Source of the DNA: an uncultured Alphaproteobacteria bacterium
GTDB taxonomy: Bacteria; Pseudomonadota; Alphaproteobacteria; RF32; CAG-239
Direction of reading: 5' to 3'
DNA: 60,724 nucleotides
Assembly (NCBI GenBank): GCA_944392865.1
Contig: CALXYD010000004.1
Span: forward strand, 1-60,724
The position numbers and the translations under genes are program-made. Every line of letters begins with the position of its first letter. Position 1 is the stretch's first letter. This document shows, piece after piece, positions 18,972 to 28,874 of this stretch. The notes under the pieces were generated by a model, which saw nothing but the letters and a program-made list of their open reading frames with translations, made no database searches and was not told where the DNA came from.

Positions 18972-21900
18972 TTAGTAAACCGGACAGTAGGCGACGGCCT
19001 GGCTTTGATTGTCCATAGACATCAAGCCCTCTTCTTCAGCTGTTCTTACTGCCGTTTTGTTGATTTCAGCCTTTTCGGCGGCTTCCGCTGCGGAAGCACC
19101 TGTCGCATCCGGCTGAATGGTGGCTAATTCATCCGGATCGCCTGCTCCATCCTCTCCATCTACCGGTGCGCCAAGGGCAGCAAAGTAGTTTTCAATTTTA
19201 TTCAGGCGTTCCTGAACGCGATCTTTATCGGTCTCGTTAATTTCAAGGTTATTATACCCGGCGTGTTCGCCAAGTTCATCGCTATAACCCTGTTTTGCTT
19301 TACGAATCGCTTCATTTTTCAGTTCGTCAAGTTTACAGAAAATCTGGTCATAGTATGAACCGTCTTCGTTTTTCATCCCGCAGCTAACACTATAGACATC
19401 ATCTGATGAATCTTTTGCCAAACCGCCATTTTCCATAATCAGCTGGGCACATTCAGCAGCTTTTGCATTGACGCATTCGCTATCGGATGTATCTTCGCAA
19501 AGTTCTTCGCCGCTGACACTCTCGCCAAGATTATGCATTTGCTGGCATAAGTTCTCCAGAGCGTCGATAACATCTTCTTTGTTGTTATCCAGGGTCTTTT
19601 CGGCATTGCGCTCTGCATTCACCGCCTCCAGGAACGAACCGATAACATTGCGCTTAAACGTTGCTAAGTCGGCGAGTTGGCGTTTTATGCTGTTCTCCTG
19701 ATTTTCATCGTTCAGCAGATAGTCATAGATGTTACGCAACATAGGACGATATTCCAAGTTACCATTTAGGAATTGTCCGAGTTCGCTGTATTTCTCATAC
19801 ATCGGTTCATCCGTGCTGCCCAAACCGTCTTGCAAGGCCTTGGAATCGTCATCATCAAGTGGATTATGGTCTGCCAGCAACTGGCGCACACCACTTTTGT
19901 GATTAGCGACTTCCTGACAGGTCTGCACCGTTGCGCCGGACGGTATGGAGCTACGCTGTTTAAAGCTCATATCGCCAACACCATCGCCACCACCAACATC
20001 AATCACTTTGTTAGAGCTGATGTTTACAATCTTGCCTTTGTTATCCTGTTTACCAAGTTTGCACGGATATACGCCGGCTCGCCCTATAATCGCGCGGTAG
20101 TGGGATTCTTCCGCTCCCGGGATATCGGCATTGTTGATGTAATCTTTCAGCTTTTCCCTACCGTAAGAGCGCTCAACAAACGTCTGCTGATACAGCCCAT
20201 CCTTGCGGAAGTTCGGTGTTGCTAACAAGTAACGCCAAGTTTCCGGCAGATACTCAATCGCTTCTGCAATCTCTATCGTTGTGTGCTTGTATTTTTTATC
20301 TACCAGCGTTGATGGAGACGGCTTGTTATCCTTCTTCGGCACATCGTCATAATCCATTGCGCTAAAGTAGAATACTTCTCTTAGCGGAGCCAGATTCAGC
20401 AACGGTTTGCGCGGGGCTTTGTAATCGCGGCCGTTGTTGCTGTCTACATCTTCGCTAATTGACGGTATCAGTTCTTCCTTCTGCTTACCAAAGGTCGGGA
20501 CGGTTATTGTATACAAACCGCGTGCCGGCAGGCCTACATAATAGTTATCGTCGGTGACTATATCTGCCGGAATACCAAAACTTTCTTCAAGTTTGATACC
20601 TGCCAAATCCAGTTTTGCCTGGTTTTCCGCCTGTTTCAGCTTTTCAATCAAGGCGTAATGCTCGGCTGTTACGGATTGTCCGCCGTTTGCCACTCCATCA
20701 TCGGCATAATTTTCGTGGATGTAGATTTCTTCGGACGGTTCGGTTCCTTCTTCGCCGGTTACACCCCATTTTTCCATAACGGCGGTAATCTCATCGGCGG
20801 CCGAATCGACTTCTTTCTTAATCGTCGTATCCGCGTCTTTGATATATTTATCCTTGATGAGCTCCATGGCGTCTTCTTTGACAATGTCTTTAAGTTTCAA
20901 GGCTATTGAGGCCGGCGTGTAAACGCCATCCGGAATACCCTCAGCCGCAAGAGCGCCGTTGGCAATGACAAATTTGTCTACTACGCCATTGCTTTCCAAC
21001 ATTGCCGGATACTGCCCCCATTTGCCGCCTGAGAACCAGCGTTCTTCAATACTATCCAGGATAATACCCTTCAAATCGCTTTGAACCCGAGCGTCGTCAT
21101 TAACGCCATCGTGGTCGTTTTTATCCACGGTACTGTATAACACGCGCGCCATTGTCCAGGACAAATTATCATACTTATAGTCATTTGTCTGATATTTATC
21201 TTTACAGTCTAAAACGCCGAGTCTCCGCTCTTTAGTGCACCACGGTCTGCGTGTGTTCTCCATACGCGCCGGGTCGCTAACATCGTTTTGGACTTCAAGT
21301 TTCTTTTCAAACAGCTCGTTTTCGGCCTCTATTTTTTCCTGCCATGCCGTTGCCTCTTTAATATAGGTATCGGCAAACGTTTGGGCATACTCGCGAATTT
21401 CTTCGCTTTTGGCATCTATTTTTTCCTGTTGAACATCAAGAAAACTCTGTGCATCATCCATCTCCTCTTGGGCTTCGGTGATGTCGTCTTCTGTATCCAT
21501 TACGTTCTCGAAAATCTTATCCACGTCCAAGCCTTCATACAATTCTTTTTGCATTTCATCTTTACTTTTTCCGGTCGCAACATTGCGCCAACCGTTGCAT
21601 TCGCTGATATTTTCCGGTGCATTCGCACAGAGGAAGGCCAATTCCTCTTTCATCGCCGGAATTATACCGATTATTTCCGCAAGGGTCGGATTTTTTATTT
21701 TTTCCAAATCTTCTCCCGCTCCTCTCAGCAAAGAATCCAAATCGTTTTGCAGGCTTTCCGGTTTCGGGTTGCGATCTTTTAATCTGGCTTCCAACGCCGG
21801 AACACGGACATTCTCAAGGTTATCCAAGTCTTTGACTAAACCTGAGATGTGTTCAATGGAGCGTTGGCGTTCCTGAACAAATTTATTTTTATCTTCCGTT

Positions 21901-24533
21901 GCCTCGTCCAAATCTTTACTATATCGGCCTCTGTCTTCAATGGCTTTGCGCAACTCGTTTTTCAGTTCTGCCATTTTCTTTTCATACTCTTTTACCAGAT
22001 TTTTCAGCGCTTCTTCCGCTTCAAGACGCACCTCCAAAACCGGTTTGAGGTAATCCGAGGCGACTTTGCGGCCGGCGCTTTTGGCATTGGTATAAAGGTG
22101 CGTGGTTTGCGCATCAAGACCATTTATGCCACCCGGACAGGTTGCCTCGTAAGCTCCGCCATTTTTCCAGCTGCCTACGACGGCCGGCATATATCTCTGC
22201 ACTAAGAATTTGGTGCTGAAATCCCATATACCCGGGCATTGTCCGTCATTTACCTCAATCGCAGAATAAGGCGTGCTGGGTTTGGGGAAAGCACAACCGC
22301 CAGTAGAGGTTATTATTCGTTGGTCATACGTTTCACTTTTTTGTGTTCCGTCACAATCAACAGTTTTGGTTCCGTTAATATATCCGCTATCGTTGCTTCC
22401 AGAAATGTTACACGGGACAATTTTTGGACATGTGTAAGCAATTCCTTCAGAATTATAGCAAGTGCATTGGATGGTTTTTTGAGCTGAGCAACTTGCCGAA
22501 TCGCCACTTGAACCGGTGCAAGAACCACTGTATCCATCATTTGTGCAGAACTCTTGAAAAGCATCTTCTACTGTCGCTTCGGTTGTCAATTTGCAGGCGG
22601 TTATGGCCGGAAGGACTTTTTCAATGACGCCGGGGTCACTTTCCTGCAACGCCTGAGTGGTCGCAACGCGATAGGACATCATTCCCTCGTCCACCATTTT
22701 AACAATCATCCGCATATTGCGATATTTGTTGCGCAAATATTCGGATTGTAAATTCTTTTGGTCATTCCACGGATCAAATTTTAATATGCCGTCTTCCGTC
22801 ATCTTCATAATGTGGTCGTAACCGATACGCCAGCTCTTTTCGGCTTTAATGCGGTTTTCGGTTTCAATGTCATCAGCTACCGTGCCGTCCATTAAGAAAT
22901 CTGTATCATCATAATCCAAATTGCTATCTTGGGCAACGGTTTCATACCCTTCTTTCGGAAGCAGTGTCTGGTTGTAATCAGCCGTCGGCGCTTTCGGTTC
23001 GGTATCCGCAGTTACGGTATCCAAAACGCAGGCGACATAATTTTTATTTTCCACTTCAACTTCTTTACCGCTTTCGTCCTTGACCATATATTTACAGGTT
23101 TCGCCTTCCGTATATCCTTCCGGACAACTTCCAACTTCATAATAGCCGTCACATTCATCTATTTTTGAACTGCCGATAATTGTGTCGGTGGTGTCTTCCT
23201 GATATTCTTCAATGACCGTGCGGGAAAGAGAGCCTTCCACACGTTTTTCGTGTTCGTTGGCGATGGCCGGTTGACTACTACCCTCACCATACCATAACGT
23301 TTTACCCTGACCGCCACTATATTTATCCAAGAAGCCGATAACGCATTTTTCACTCTGAGTCAGAACATCCAACATACGCTGATGTATTTCTTTGGCTTTC
23401 AGATATTTACGATATTGCAATTTATAGTCATCAAGCTGAGCTTTCAGATTGTGCAAGCTGATTGCCTGAGAAATCTGGTCGTCAATCGGTTGCAGCTTGC
23501 CCAAGATGGCCGTATCATCCGTATTTTTCAGCTCTGCCCTATCCTCGTTGAAATCTGCGCAATCTTTTCCGCCGCTTTCACAGGCCTCGCTACGCTTATA
23601 GATACCACCAAGCATTGTTCCGTCCGCCAAGGTGTATTCGCGGCTGTCATTATAGGCAAAACGGTAGCCATTATCAAGATAATCTGCTGCCGAGCTCTGC
23701 TCTTCCGGCTCTATCGGGTCAACCATATCTATCTGCATGGCCGCGACAAACTGAGCTTCTGTTGCCGTCAAGTCCTGCACAATGCGCATCAGACGGTCGT
23801 ATACCGTTGTTACGATATAGGCGTTCAGCATTTCGCCATACTGGCCGGGGTTGGTGCTGCTCTCCGAATCGCCCAGCTCATCTTCGGTTTGTTGAGGATT
23901 GATGTAGGCCATTGTCAGACCAAAGAAGACGCAATTTTCCGGCGTGCTTTCTTTATAAAAACCTTTTTGGCAACGGTCTAAGCGGTCAATGGTTTTTTCA
24001 ACCAAGCTCAGATAGTCTTCGGTTACACGGCCGACCAAATAGGTTTCCATTATGATGTCTTGTTGATATTCAGCCGTTTTTTTCTTAAACGCGGTTTTGA
24101 CCGAAGAGTAGTTATCCGGATAGCTGCTTTGGGGGGGATATACTAAAAACAGCGTATTATATGCGTTAAAGAACTCTTCTTCGTTCAAACTATCCGCGCT
24201 AATGCCCAGTTTTTCACTCGCCTGCAATTTGCCTTTGCCCGGCGCTTTGTTTTTTCCGCCTTCTTTTGAGCCTTTGAACTGCGCAACGGCAAAATTTGCC
24301 GCTTTTTTCAAAACTTCAAGTTTCTGCGTGTTAAATTCGGCTTTTACCGTCTGAAGTTCACGATAAGCCGCTTTCACATTGGAAACGATTTTATTGGCGT
24401 TGCCCGGAATATCTACTTCAATATCCCATGGCATCGGCGGAATAAGAAAGAATGCATCCGCTTTTTTTGCTTCCGCTCCCAAGATAAGCACACTCAGAAA
24501 CAGGCATTGTAATAATTTTACGATCTTAGTCAT
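18972..24533 (-). CDS. Giant secreted coiled-coil, Cys-rich protein in the VirB6 position
   Basis: A 1853-residue protein with an N-terminal signal peptide (about 1-27, K-A-D-A cleavage); the mature part begins F-F-L-I-P-P-M-P-W. The early part (30-110) is helical and VirB5/TrbJ-like in style. Two Cys-rich patches follow: about 458-483 (C-D-G-Y-Y-E-V-G-S-C-P-E-G-Y) and about 644-768 (at least twelve Cys). Long charged coiled coils lie at about 818-920 and 1010-1090. No membrane helices are evident after the signal, so it is not a normal VirB6 although it sits where virB6 would be. It overlaps the preceding gene by 8 bases and has a strong SD (GAGGGAGGGG). No family was recognised; an extracellular or periplasmic structural role in the T4SS is inferred. 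Confidence 0.75.
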   Translation of the reverse strand: MTKIVKLLQCLFLSVLILGAEAKKADAFFLIPPMPWDIEVDIPGNANKIVSNVKAAYRELQTVKAEFNTQKLEVLKKAANFAVAQFKGSKEGGKNKAPGKGKLQASEKLGISADSLNEEEFFNAYNTLFLVYPPQSSYPDNYSSVKTAFKKKTAEYQQDIIMETYLVGRVTEDYLSLVEKTIDRLDRCQKGFYKESTPENCVFFGLTMAYINPQQTEDELGDSESSTNPGQYGEMLNAYIVTTVYDRLMRIVQDLTATEAQFVAAMQIDMVDPIEPEEQSSAADYLDNGYRFAYNDSREYTLADGTMLGGIYKRSEACESGGKDCADFNEDRAELKNTDDTAILGKLQPIDDQISQAISLHNLKAQLDDYKLQYRKYLKAKEIHQRMLDVLTQSEKCVIGFLDKYSGGQGKTLWYGEGSSQPAIANEHEKRVEGSLSRTVIEEYQEDTTDTIIGSSKIDECDGYYEVGSCPEGYTEGETCKYMVKDESGKEVEVENKNYVACVLDTVTADTEPKAPTADYNQTLLPKEGYETVAQDSNLDYDDTDFLMDGTVADDIETENRIKAEKSWRIGYDHIMKMTEDGILKFDPWNDQKNLQSEYLRNKYRNMRMIVKMVDEGMMSYRVATTQALQESDPGVIEKVLPAITACKLTTEATVEDAFQEFCTNDGYSGSCTGSSGDSASCSAQKTIQCTCYNSEGIAYTCPKIVPCNISGSNDSGYINGTKTVDCDGTQKSETYDQRIITSTGGCAFPKPSTPYSAIEVNDGQCPGIWDFSTKFLVQRYMPAVVGSWKNGGAYEATCPGGINGLDAQTTHLYTNAKSAGRKVASDYLKPVLEVRLEAEEALKNLVKEYEKKMAELKNELRKAIEDRGRYSKDLDEATEDKNKFVQERQRSIEHISGLVKDLDNLENVRVPALEARLKDRNPKPESLQNDLDSLLRGAGEDLEKIKNPTLAEIIGIIPAMKEELAFLCANAPENISECNGWRNVATGKSKDEMQKELYEGLDVDKIFENVMDTEDDITEAQEEMDDAQSFLDVQQEKIDAKSEEIREYAQTFADTYIKEATAWQEKIEAENELFEKKLEVQNDVSDPARMENTRRPWCTKERRLGVLDCKDKYQTNDYKYDNLSWTMARVLYSTVDKNDHDGVNDDARVQSDLKGIILDSIEERWFSGGKWGQYPAMLESNGVVDKFVIANGALAAEGIPDGVYTPASIALKLKDIVKEDAMELIKDKYIKDADTTIKKEVDSAADEITAVMEKWGVTGEEGTEPSEEIYIHENYADDGVANGGQSVTAEHYALIEKLKQAENQAKLDLAGIKLEESFGIPADIVTDDNYYVGLPARGLYTITVPTFGKQKEELIPSISEDVDSNNGRDYKAPRKPLLNLAPLREVFYFSAMDYDDVPKKDNKPSPSTLVDKKYKHTTIEIAEAIEYLPETWRYLLATPNFRKDGLYQQTFVERSYGREKLKDYINNADIPGAEESHYRAIIGRAGVYPCKLGKQDNKGKIVNISSNKVIDVGGGDGVGDMSFKQRSSIPSGATVQTCQEVANHKSGVRQLLADHNPLDDDDSKALQDGLGSTDEPMYEKYSELGQFLNGNLEYRPMLRNIYDYLLNDENQENSIKRQLADLATFKRNVIGSFLEAVNAERNAEKTLDNNKEDVIDALENLCQQMHNLGESVSGEELCEDTSDSECVNAKAAECAQLIMENGGLAKDSSDDVYSVSCGMKNEDGSYYDQIFCKLDELKNEAIRKAKQGYSDELGEHAGYNNLEINETDKDRVQERLNKIENYFAALGAPVDGEDGAGDPDELATIQPDATGASAAEAAEKAEINKTAVRTAEEEGLMSMDNQSQAVAYCPVY

Positions 24534-25881
24534 TGGTATCCCCTCCCTCTAACCATTGATACTCTTCTGCATTTACTTCAAAACTTTCGGTAGCCGTTAC
24601 CGCCTCGTTTGCCGTTCCGGCCTTTTTGATTAAGTCATCCACATATTCTTTGGTGAGAATATATTTATCTAAGTTAAATTCTAAATAATTGCCGTTCGGC
24701 GTCTTCTCCATTTCCGCATCCAACAGAGCCCTTGCCGCCATATATTGCAGACGGGCGCTTTGCAATTTGGCATACATCAAAAGGGCTCGCATATTTTCAA
24801 TTCTCGTCGCGGAATACGAAGATATTGCCTCCAACTCATTAGCCGCTTTGGGCGTGTTCTCAAAATATTCATCAATTATGGTTGTGCGAACCGGTATCTC
24901 ACGCCTTAAACTTGCCGTAACCTGCAAGAGGTGAGCTGCCGTATTGACCAAAGTATATTTACGCTCACGCGTTGCCGCATCTATTTTGGTCTGATGTTCT
25001 ATCCGGCTTTTTTCATCAGCTGCACTGCTTAATTTCTCCGGATCATAGAAATAACGCTCCATAAAGTCTTTGTAATCTTCTTCGGTCGGACTGAACTTGT
25101 CTACAATATCGTCTTGATTTTGCATACTCCACTCCAGCTCTTCCGCACCTTCGGTTTTATCAACGAAAGTTTCATCTTCTTCATCGGCATCAAGTTCCTC
25201 AATCCGTTCCTGAAAAGAAACATATTTCGGGTCAGCCTCTGTTCCGACTTTGGCTTTTTCCGTCTGCAAGACAGTTAATTGCGCCGCTAAAATTTTTTGC
25301 AAGCCTTCCAGCTCCTTGCAAGCCGTTTCCAAAGCTTTGTATTCCATTTCGGCAGTTATATACTCGTCATACGCCTGTTCTGATTGGCCGGGAATATGTT
25401 TTACCTGTTCATAAGCCTGTTTTAACTGCGCCGCTTTTGCTTTTGTTTCGTTTTTCTCTCTTTCCTTTTCCGCTTTCTTTTCGGTCGTTTCTTTTATGCT
25501 GGCCTGCGTCATTTCAATTTTTACGGTGTAGTACTGATTTTGCGCCGTAACATACTGTTCCTGCTCAGCCTCCAGCTTTTCTTTATTTTTCTGTTTTGTC
25601 CCTTTTGTAAGCTGGCTCATTTTCTTTTTAATGACAGGCATTGCAAAGGTATTGAACTTATCAACGCCCAAATCAAATAACATCTTCTTGTTTATTCCCT
25701 GCGCGCTTAACTGCTTGGCCTGAGAAACGTGCTGAGATATGTTCGTGGTTGCATCGCTAACTTTTCCAACCCAATCGCTGATTTTTGCAGCCAATGTCGC
25801 CGCATCGATAATCAAAGCATACGATGGTGTCGCAGAACCTAACATAAAACAGAAAGCCCATATTGCTGTTGTCTTTTTCAT
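24526..25881 (-). CDS. Secreted helical VirB5-like protein (451 aa)
   Basis: The signal peptide at 1-22 (P-S-Y-A cleavage) gives a mature start L-I-I-D-A-A-T-L-A-A-K-I-S-D-W. The rest is almost entirely charged helix and coiled coil (strongest at about 85-210). A C-terminal helical segment (about 300-400) contains A-R-L-Q-Y-M-A-A-R-A-L-L-D-A-E-M, in the style of VirB5/TrbJ minor pilins. It overlaps the upstream gene by 4 bases (ATGA) and the downstream one by 8, so it is tightly coupled. VirB5 proteins cap the T-pilus tip or mediate adhesion. The family assignment rests on signal, helical content and position rather than a strong motif. Confidence 0.62.
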   Translation of the reverse strand: MKKTTAIWAFCFMLGSATPSYALIIDAATLAAKISDWVGKVSDATTNISQHVSQAKQLSAQGINKKMLFDLGVDKFNTFAMPVIKKKMSQLTKGTKQKNKEKLEAEQEQYVTAQNQYYTVKIEMTQASIKETTEKKAEKEREKNETKAKAAQLKQAYEQVKHIPGQSEQAYDEYITAEMEYKALETACKELEGLQKILAAQLTVLQTEKAKVGTEADPKYVSFQERIEELDADEEDETFVDKTEGAEELEWSMQNQDDIVDKFSPTEEDYKDFMERYFYDPEKLSSAADEKSRIEHQTKIDAATRERKYTLVNTAAHLLQVTASLRREIPVRTTIIDEYFENTPKAANELEAISSYSATRIENMRALLMYAKLQSARLQYMAARALLDAEMEKTPNGNYLEFNLDKYILTKEYVDDLIKKAGTANEAVTATESFEVNAEEYQWLEGGDTND

Positions 25882-26588
25882 TCTCCGCTCTCCTCTGCTT
25901 CTATGGTTTGGGTTGACATTTCTGCTGCGGCCGCTCCGCTAACCATGTAGGCGCGTAACTCCAAAATACGATTTAACCGTTGTTGCGTGGCTATATCAAC
26001 GACATTTTGGGCGCTTAATATCTCGTCTATATTATTATTTTTGAAATTTTGCTGGTATAAAGAACCGTCTTCCATCAGAATACTTTGGCGTGTTGCCACC
26101 GCTTTGGCGAATAACAACGCCGTATCATCGGATAGTATCGCATTCAGCTGGCGCCGATTTTCATTCAGATTTTCCAAATCTTTCCCCCGTCCGCGATGGT
26201 ATATGTATGTATCCTGAATAGTTTTTATCAATGAAACATCTAATTTTTCGTTTAAGTCTCCGTCAGAAAGCTCTTCAGCCCCCGGCATTACGCGTATCTC
26301 GTCCATTGTTTCAACATAAAATTGTTTGGCATCTTTTCCCCATGTTTCCAAGGCTTTCGTATCGCAACTCTTGGGATTTTTATAACAACTTTTAGCCAGT
26401 TCAAAACCTTGACGAGCTCTTTTTTCAATTTCTCTTGCTTTTTTTGCATACTCTTGGATTTTATTTTTATAGTCTTCTGCCTGTTCAAGCACAGACTCTA
26501 TCTTTGCCATAATATCAAATATGGCATAAGCTTCCCGCGTATACATGAACAGGGATAATACCAAAGCTATACATAATTTTTTTCTCAT
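25878..26588 (-). CDS. virB5: VirB5-like secreted protein (236 aa)
   Basis: Of the set, this is closest in size and layout to an ordinary VirB5/TrbJ. It has a signal peptide (1-22, R-E-A-Y-A cleavage) and a mature start I-F-D-I-M-A-K-I-E-S-V-L-E-Q-A. A basic coiled coil (30-65) and a central helical domain follow. It ends with a C-terminal amphipathic helix containing Q-Q-R-L-N-R-I-L-E-L-R-A-Y-M-V-S-G, as often seen in VirB5/TrbJ. Two Cys (C-Y-K-N-P-K-S-C) near residues 67-74 could form a disulfide. Start and stop overlap both neighbours (one base and ATGA). It is probably a minor pilin or tip component. Confidence 0.68.
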   Translation of the reverse strand: MRKKLCIALVLSLFMYTREAYAIFDIMAKIESVLEQAEDYKNKIQEYAKKAREIEKRARQGFELAKSCYKNPKSCDTKALETWGKDAKQFYVETMDEIRVMPGAEELSDGDLNEKLDVSLIKTIQDTYIYHRGRGKDLENLNENRRQLNAILSDDTALLFAKAVATRQSILMEDGSLYQQNFKNNNIDEILSAQNVVDIATQQRLNRILELRAYMVSGAAAAEMSTQTIEAEESGE

Positions 26589-28801
26589 CAGCTTTCTCCT
26601 GCCGTGGACTGGCCAAAGTAATTGTAATCAAAGGTCATTAAGTCCTTTAATATTCCCGTCTGCTGATTTTGGGCATCTGCATCAATAATGCTTAAAATCT
26701 GCAGGGTTGTATAGTAATTCATTTGCGCACCGGCCGAATAGTCATCTCTGGCCGTGGTGCTTTCTTTTATACCTTTTTGCATTGTTACGATGTTTTCGTC
26801 ATCCGCATTCGGCAGTTGTTCCGGATTCGCATAGTCCAAGCTGGATTTATAATTATTGATGATTGCCAAAGTCAGATTGTTAAATGCCGAATCATTATAA
26901 GCTTTCATCTGACGGTTGCGCCAAATCCTTTTACCAAATTCGCCGCCTCCTTCGCTTGCTTTTCCGTCTATGGTGCCACGGCTTGCCCCTTCGGCATACT
27001 TAAACAGGCAATCAGCCAAATTCTGTTCCTTTTCGGTAATCAGGCTGGCATTGTATTTATTTTTGGCGGAAACGGATATATCTTTTGCACGCAGATCGCA
27101 AATTGACAGGATTACGTTGGAAAATATGGCTCTATCCTTTACACCATAATCCGTTTCCTCACTGTCCAGATCACTGCTCTGCATTGTTCCCCAATTTTGA
27201 TTGGTGGCTGTTGCATATTCCGAATCACGTCCATCCAAATATAACTCCAGACCTTCAGTAAAATCCTTAATCATATTTTTTGCGCGGCTTAACGCATCAA
27301 CCCGGCGAATCTCGCTCCAAAGTTTGGGCGCTTCAATGTCCGTCATGCTCATTAACGATATAGCACTACGCGTATTGTCCACATCTTTTAGAGTTTTGCG
27401 CAACATATACAACGTTCCTTTGTTGCTATCGTCATCCGGCTCTAAAGCGCTCCATGTTGCTGCATTTTGTTTGGCGCGGCTGGTGTTGGCAATGTTTGCC
27501 ATACTGTAATCTTCCAAAAGATGTTTATATACGCCGTTCTTTTTATATGGAGAATATAAAAGGTCATCATATAAGTTCGGATAAAGTTCGGGATCTCCTT
27601 TTGCCTTTATAACGCATTCTCTCAAATCTCCCGGACTTTCTTCAATTTCCCCTACATCAAGGTTATCGCAAGCTAATTCTGCCGGCAACAAAAAGCTGCC
27701 GTCCGTTTCAGAAAATATACCGGTCAACAGTGCGGTTGAATGTTCCGAATGAAAATTGAAAGCATAATTTTTGGTTGCTTTTTTTTTCCATAAGCTTGAT
27801 GTTTTTTCGCTACCATCCGAATAGTCGCCGGTATCACTGGAGGCATCCAAAATGCTTTCGGACAAGTCGTCTAATCTATCAGCAATACCTTGTGCCTCAT
27901 TGACAAGGTCGTCTATCAGGGTTTCATCAATTCCGGCTTCCAAAGAGGCCACGCTCTGTTTGAAGTCTTCACCGGCTTTTGTTAAATCTTCACGGGTTAT
28001 TTTACCGGCATAGAAATCGCTTACCGCCTGACTATACGAATCAAGTGCCTCTGCTACCTTTTTACTATGCTGTTCATTATAATTTTCTTTGGCTTCGGTA
28101 ATAATCGCGGTGCTTTTTTCTTTTAAGTCCTCAATATCTTTTTTGATAGTATCGGCTTCTTTGTTAAGTTCTTCTTTCTTTTCCTCGTCCAGCTTTTCAT
28201 TACCGTCAACAGTCGCCATCATTATATCAAGTTCACTGTTAACTTTATTAAGAGAATCGTTAATTTCCTGGCTTGCCTCGTCTAAACTCTCGTTTACGTT
28301 CTGACGAATTGCCTCAGATTCTTCTTGTGCCGTATCTATTGTTTCCTGCACTTCTTCTTCAACAGCGCCGGCATCAACCTGCTCGTTTACACTGTTCACC
28401 AAATTTTCGGCATTTTCCTTTTCTTTTTCTGTTGCGCCATTGAGCATAGCATCCAGTTCTTCAGCGCGTTCTTCCAGATTGTTTAATGTATCTTTTGCAT
28501 CACTAATCGTTCTGGTTACCGTATCTTTTATATTCGTGATAGTGCCCTTTAAATCAGTGGCATATTTTTTTACCGATGCAACCTGTTCGCCGACCATTGT
28601 TATCGTTTTGTTTATTTCCTGTAACTGGCTGGTTGCGTTGCTTACCTGGCCTATTCCGTTGGCTATGGTTTGAGCAAATGAAGTAACTTCCGTCAAGTCA
28701 ATCACAGGCCAAATAAACGCATGAGCAGGACGCCATACAAACAGGCTACCGCATATTATAGCGTATGCTGCTATTTTTTTTGATGCTATCCCTTTTTTCA
28801 T
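26588..28801 (-). CDS. Secreted coiled-coil VirB5-position protein (737 aa)
   Basis: Signal peptide at 1-28 (P-A-H-A cleavage); mature start F-I-W-P-V-I-D-L-T-E-V-T-S-F-A-Q-T-I. A long coiled coil spans about 40-320, and a more compact C-terminal half (about 340-737) carries four to six Cys. It is paralogous to the neighbour at 28875-30893. Both start with F-x-(W)-P-V-(I/F)-D, and both contain a segment like A-K-E-N-Y-N-E-Q-H followed by a Y-A-G-K-I-T-type motif and A-G-E-D-F-K-Q-S-V. The strong leader GGGAGGGCATTATG marks the start. A pilus-associated or surface role is inferred from the T4SS context. Confidence 0.66.
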   Translation of the reverse strand: MKKGIASKKIAAYAIICGSLFVWRPAHAFIWPVIDLTEVTSFAQTIANGIGQVSNATSQLQEINKTITMVGEQVASVKKYATDLKGTITNIKDTVTRTISDAKDTLNNLEERAEELDAMLNGATEKEKENAENLVNSVNEQVDAGAVEEEVQETIDTAQEESEAIRQNVNESLDEASQEINDSLNKVNSELDIMMATVDGNEKLDEEKKEELNKEADTIKKDIEDLKEKSTAIITEAKENYNEQHSKKVAEALDSYSQAVSDFYAGKITREDLTKAGEDFKQSVASLEAGIDETLIDDLVNEAQGIADRLDDLSESILDASSDTGDYSDGSEKTSSLWKKKATKNYAFNFHSEHSTALLTGIFSETDGSFLLPAELACDNLDVGEIEESPGDLRECVIKAKGDPELYPNLYDDLLYSPYKKNGVYKHLLEDYSMANIANTSRAKQNAATWSALEPDDDSNKGTLYMLRKTLKDVDNTRSAISLMSMTDIEAPKLWSEIRRVDALSRAKNMIKDFTEGLELYLDGRDSEYATATNQNWGTMQSSDLDSEETDYGVKDRAIFSNVILSICDLRAKDISVSAKNKYNASLITEKEQNLADCLFKYAEGASRGTIDGKASEGGGEFGKRIWRNRQMKAYNDSAFNNLTLAIINNYKSSLDYANPEQLPNADDENIVTMQKGIKESTTARDDYSAGAQMNYYTTLQILSIIDADAQNQQTGILKDLMTFDYNYFGQSTAGES

Positions 28802-28874
28802 AATGCCCTCCCTTAACCTTACGGACTAATAATGTTTTATACACAAATTATTGACATACTCTTAATTTATCCAG

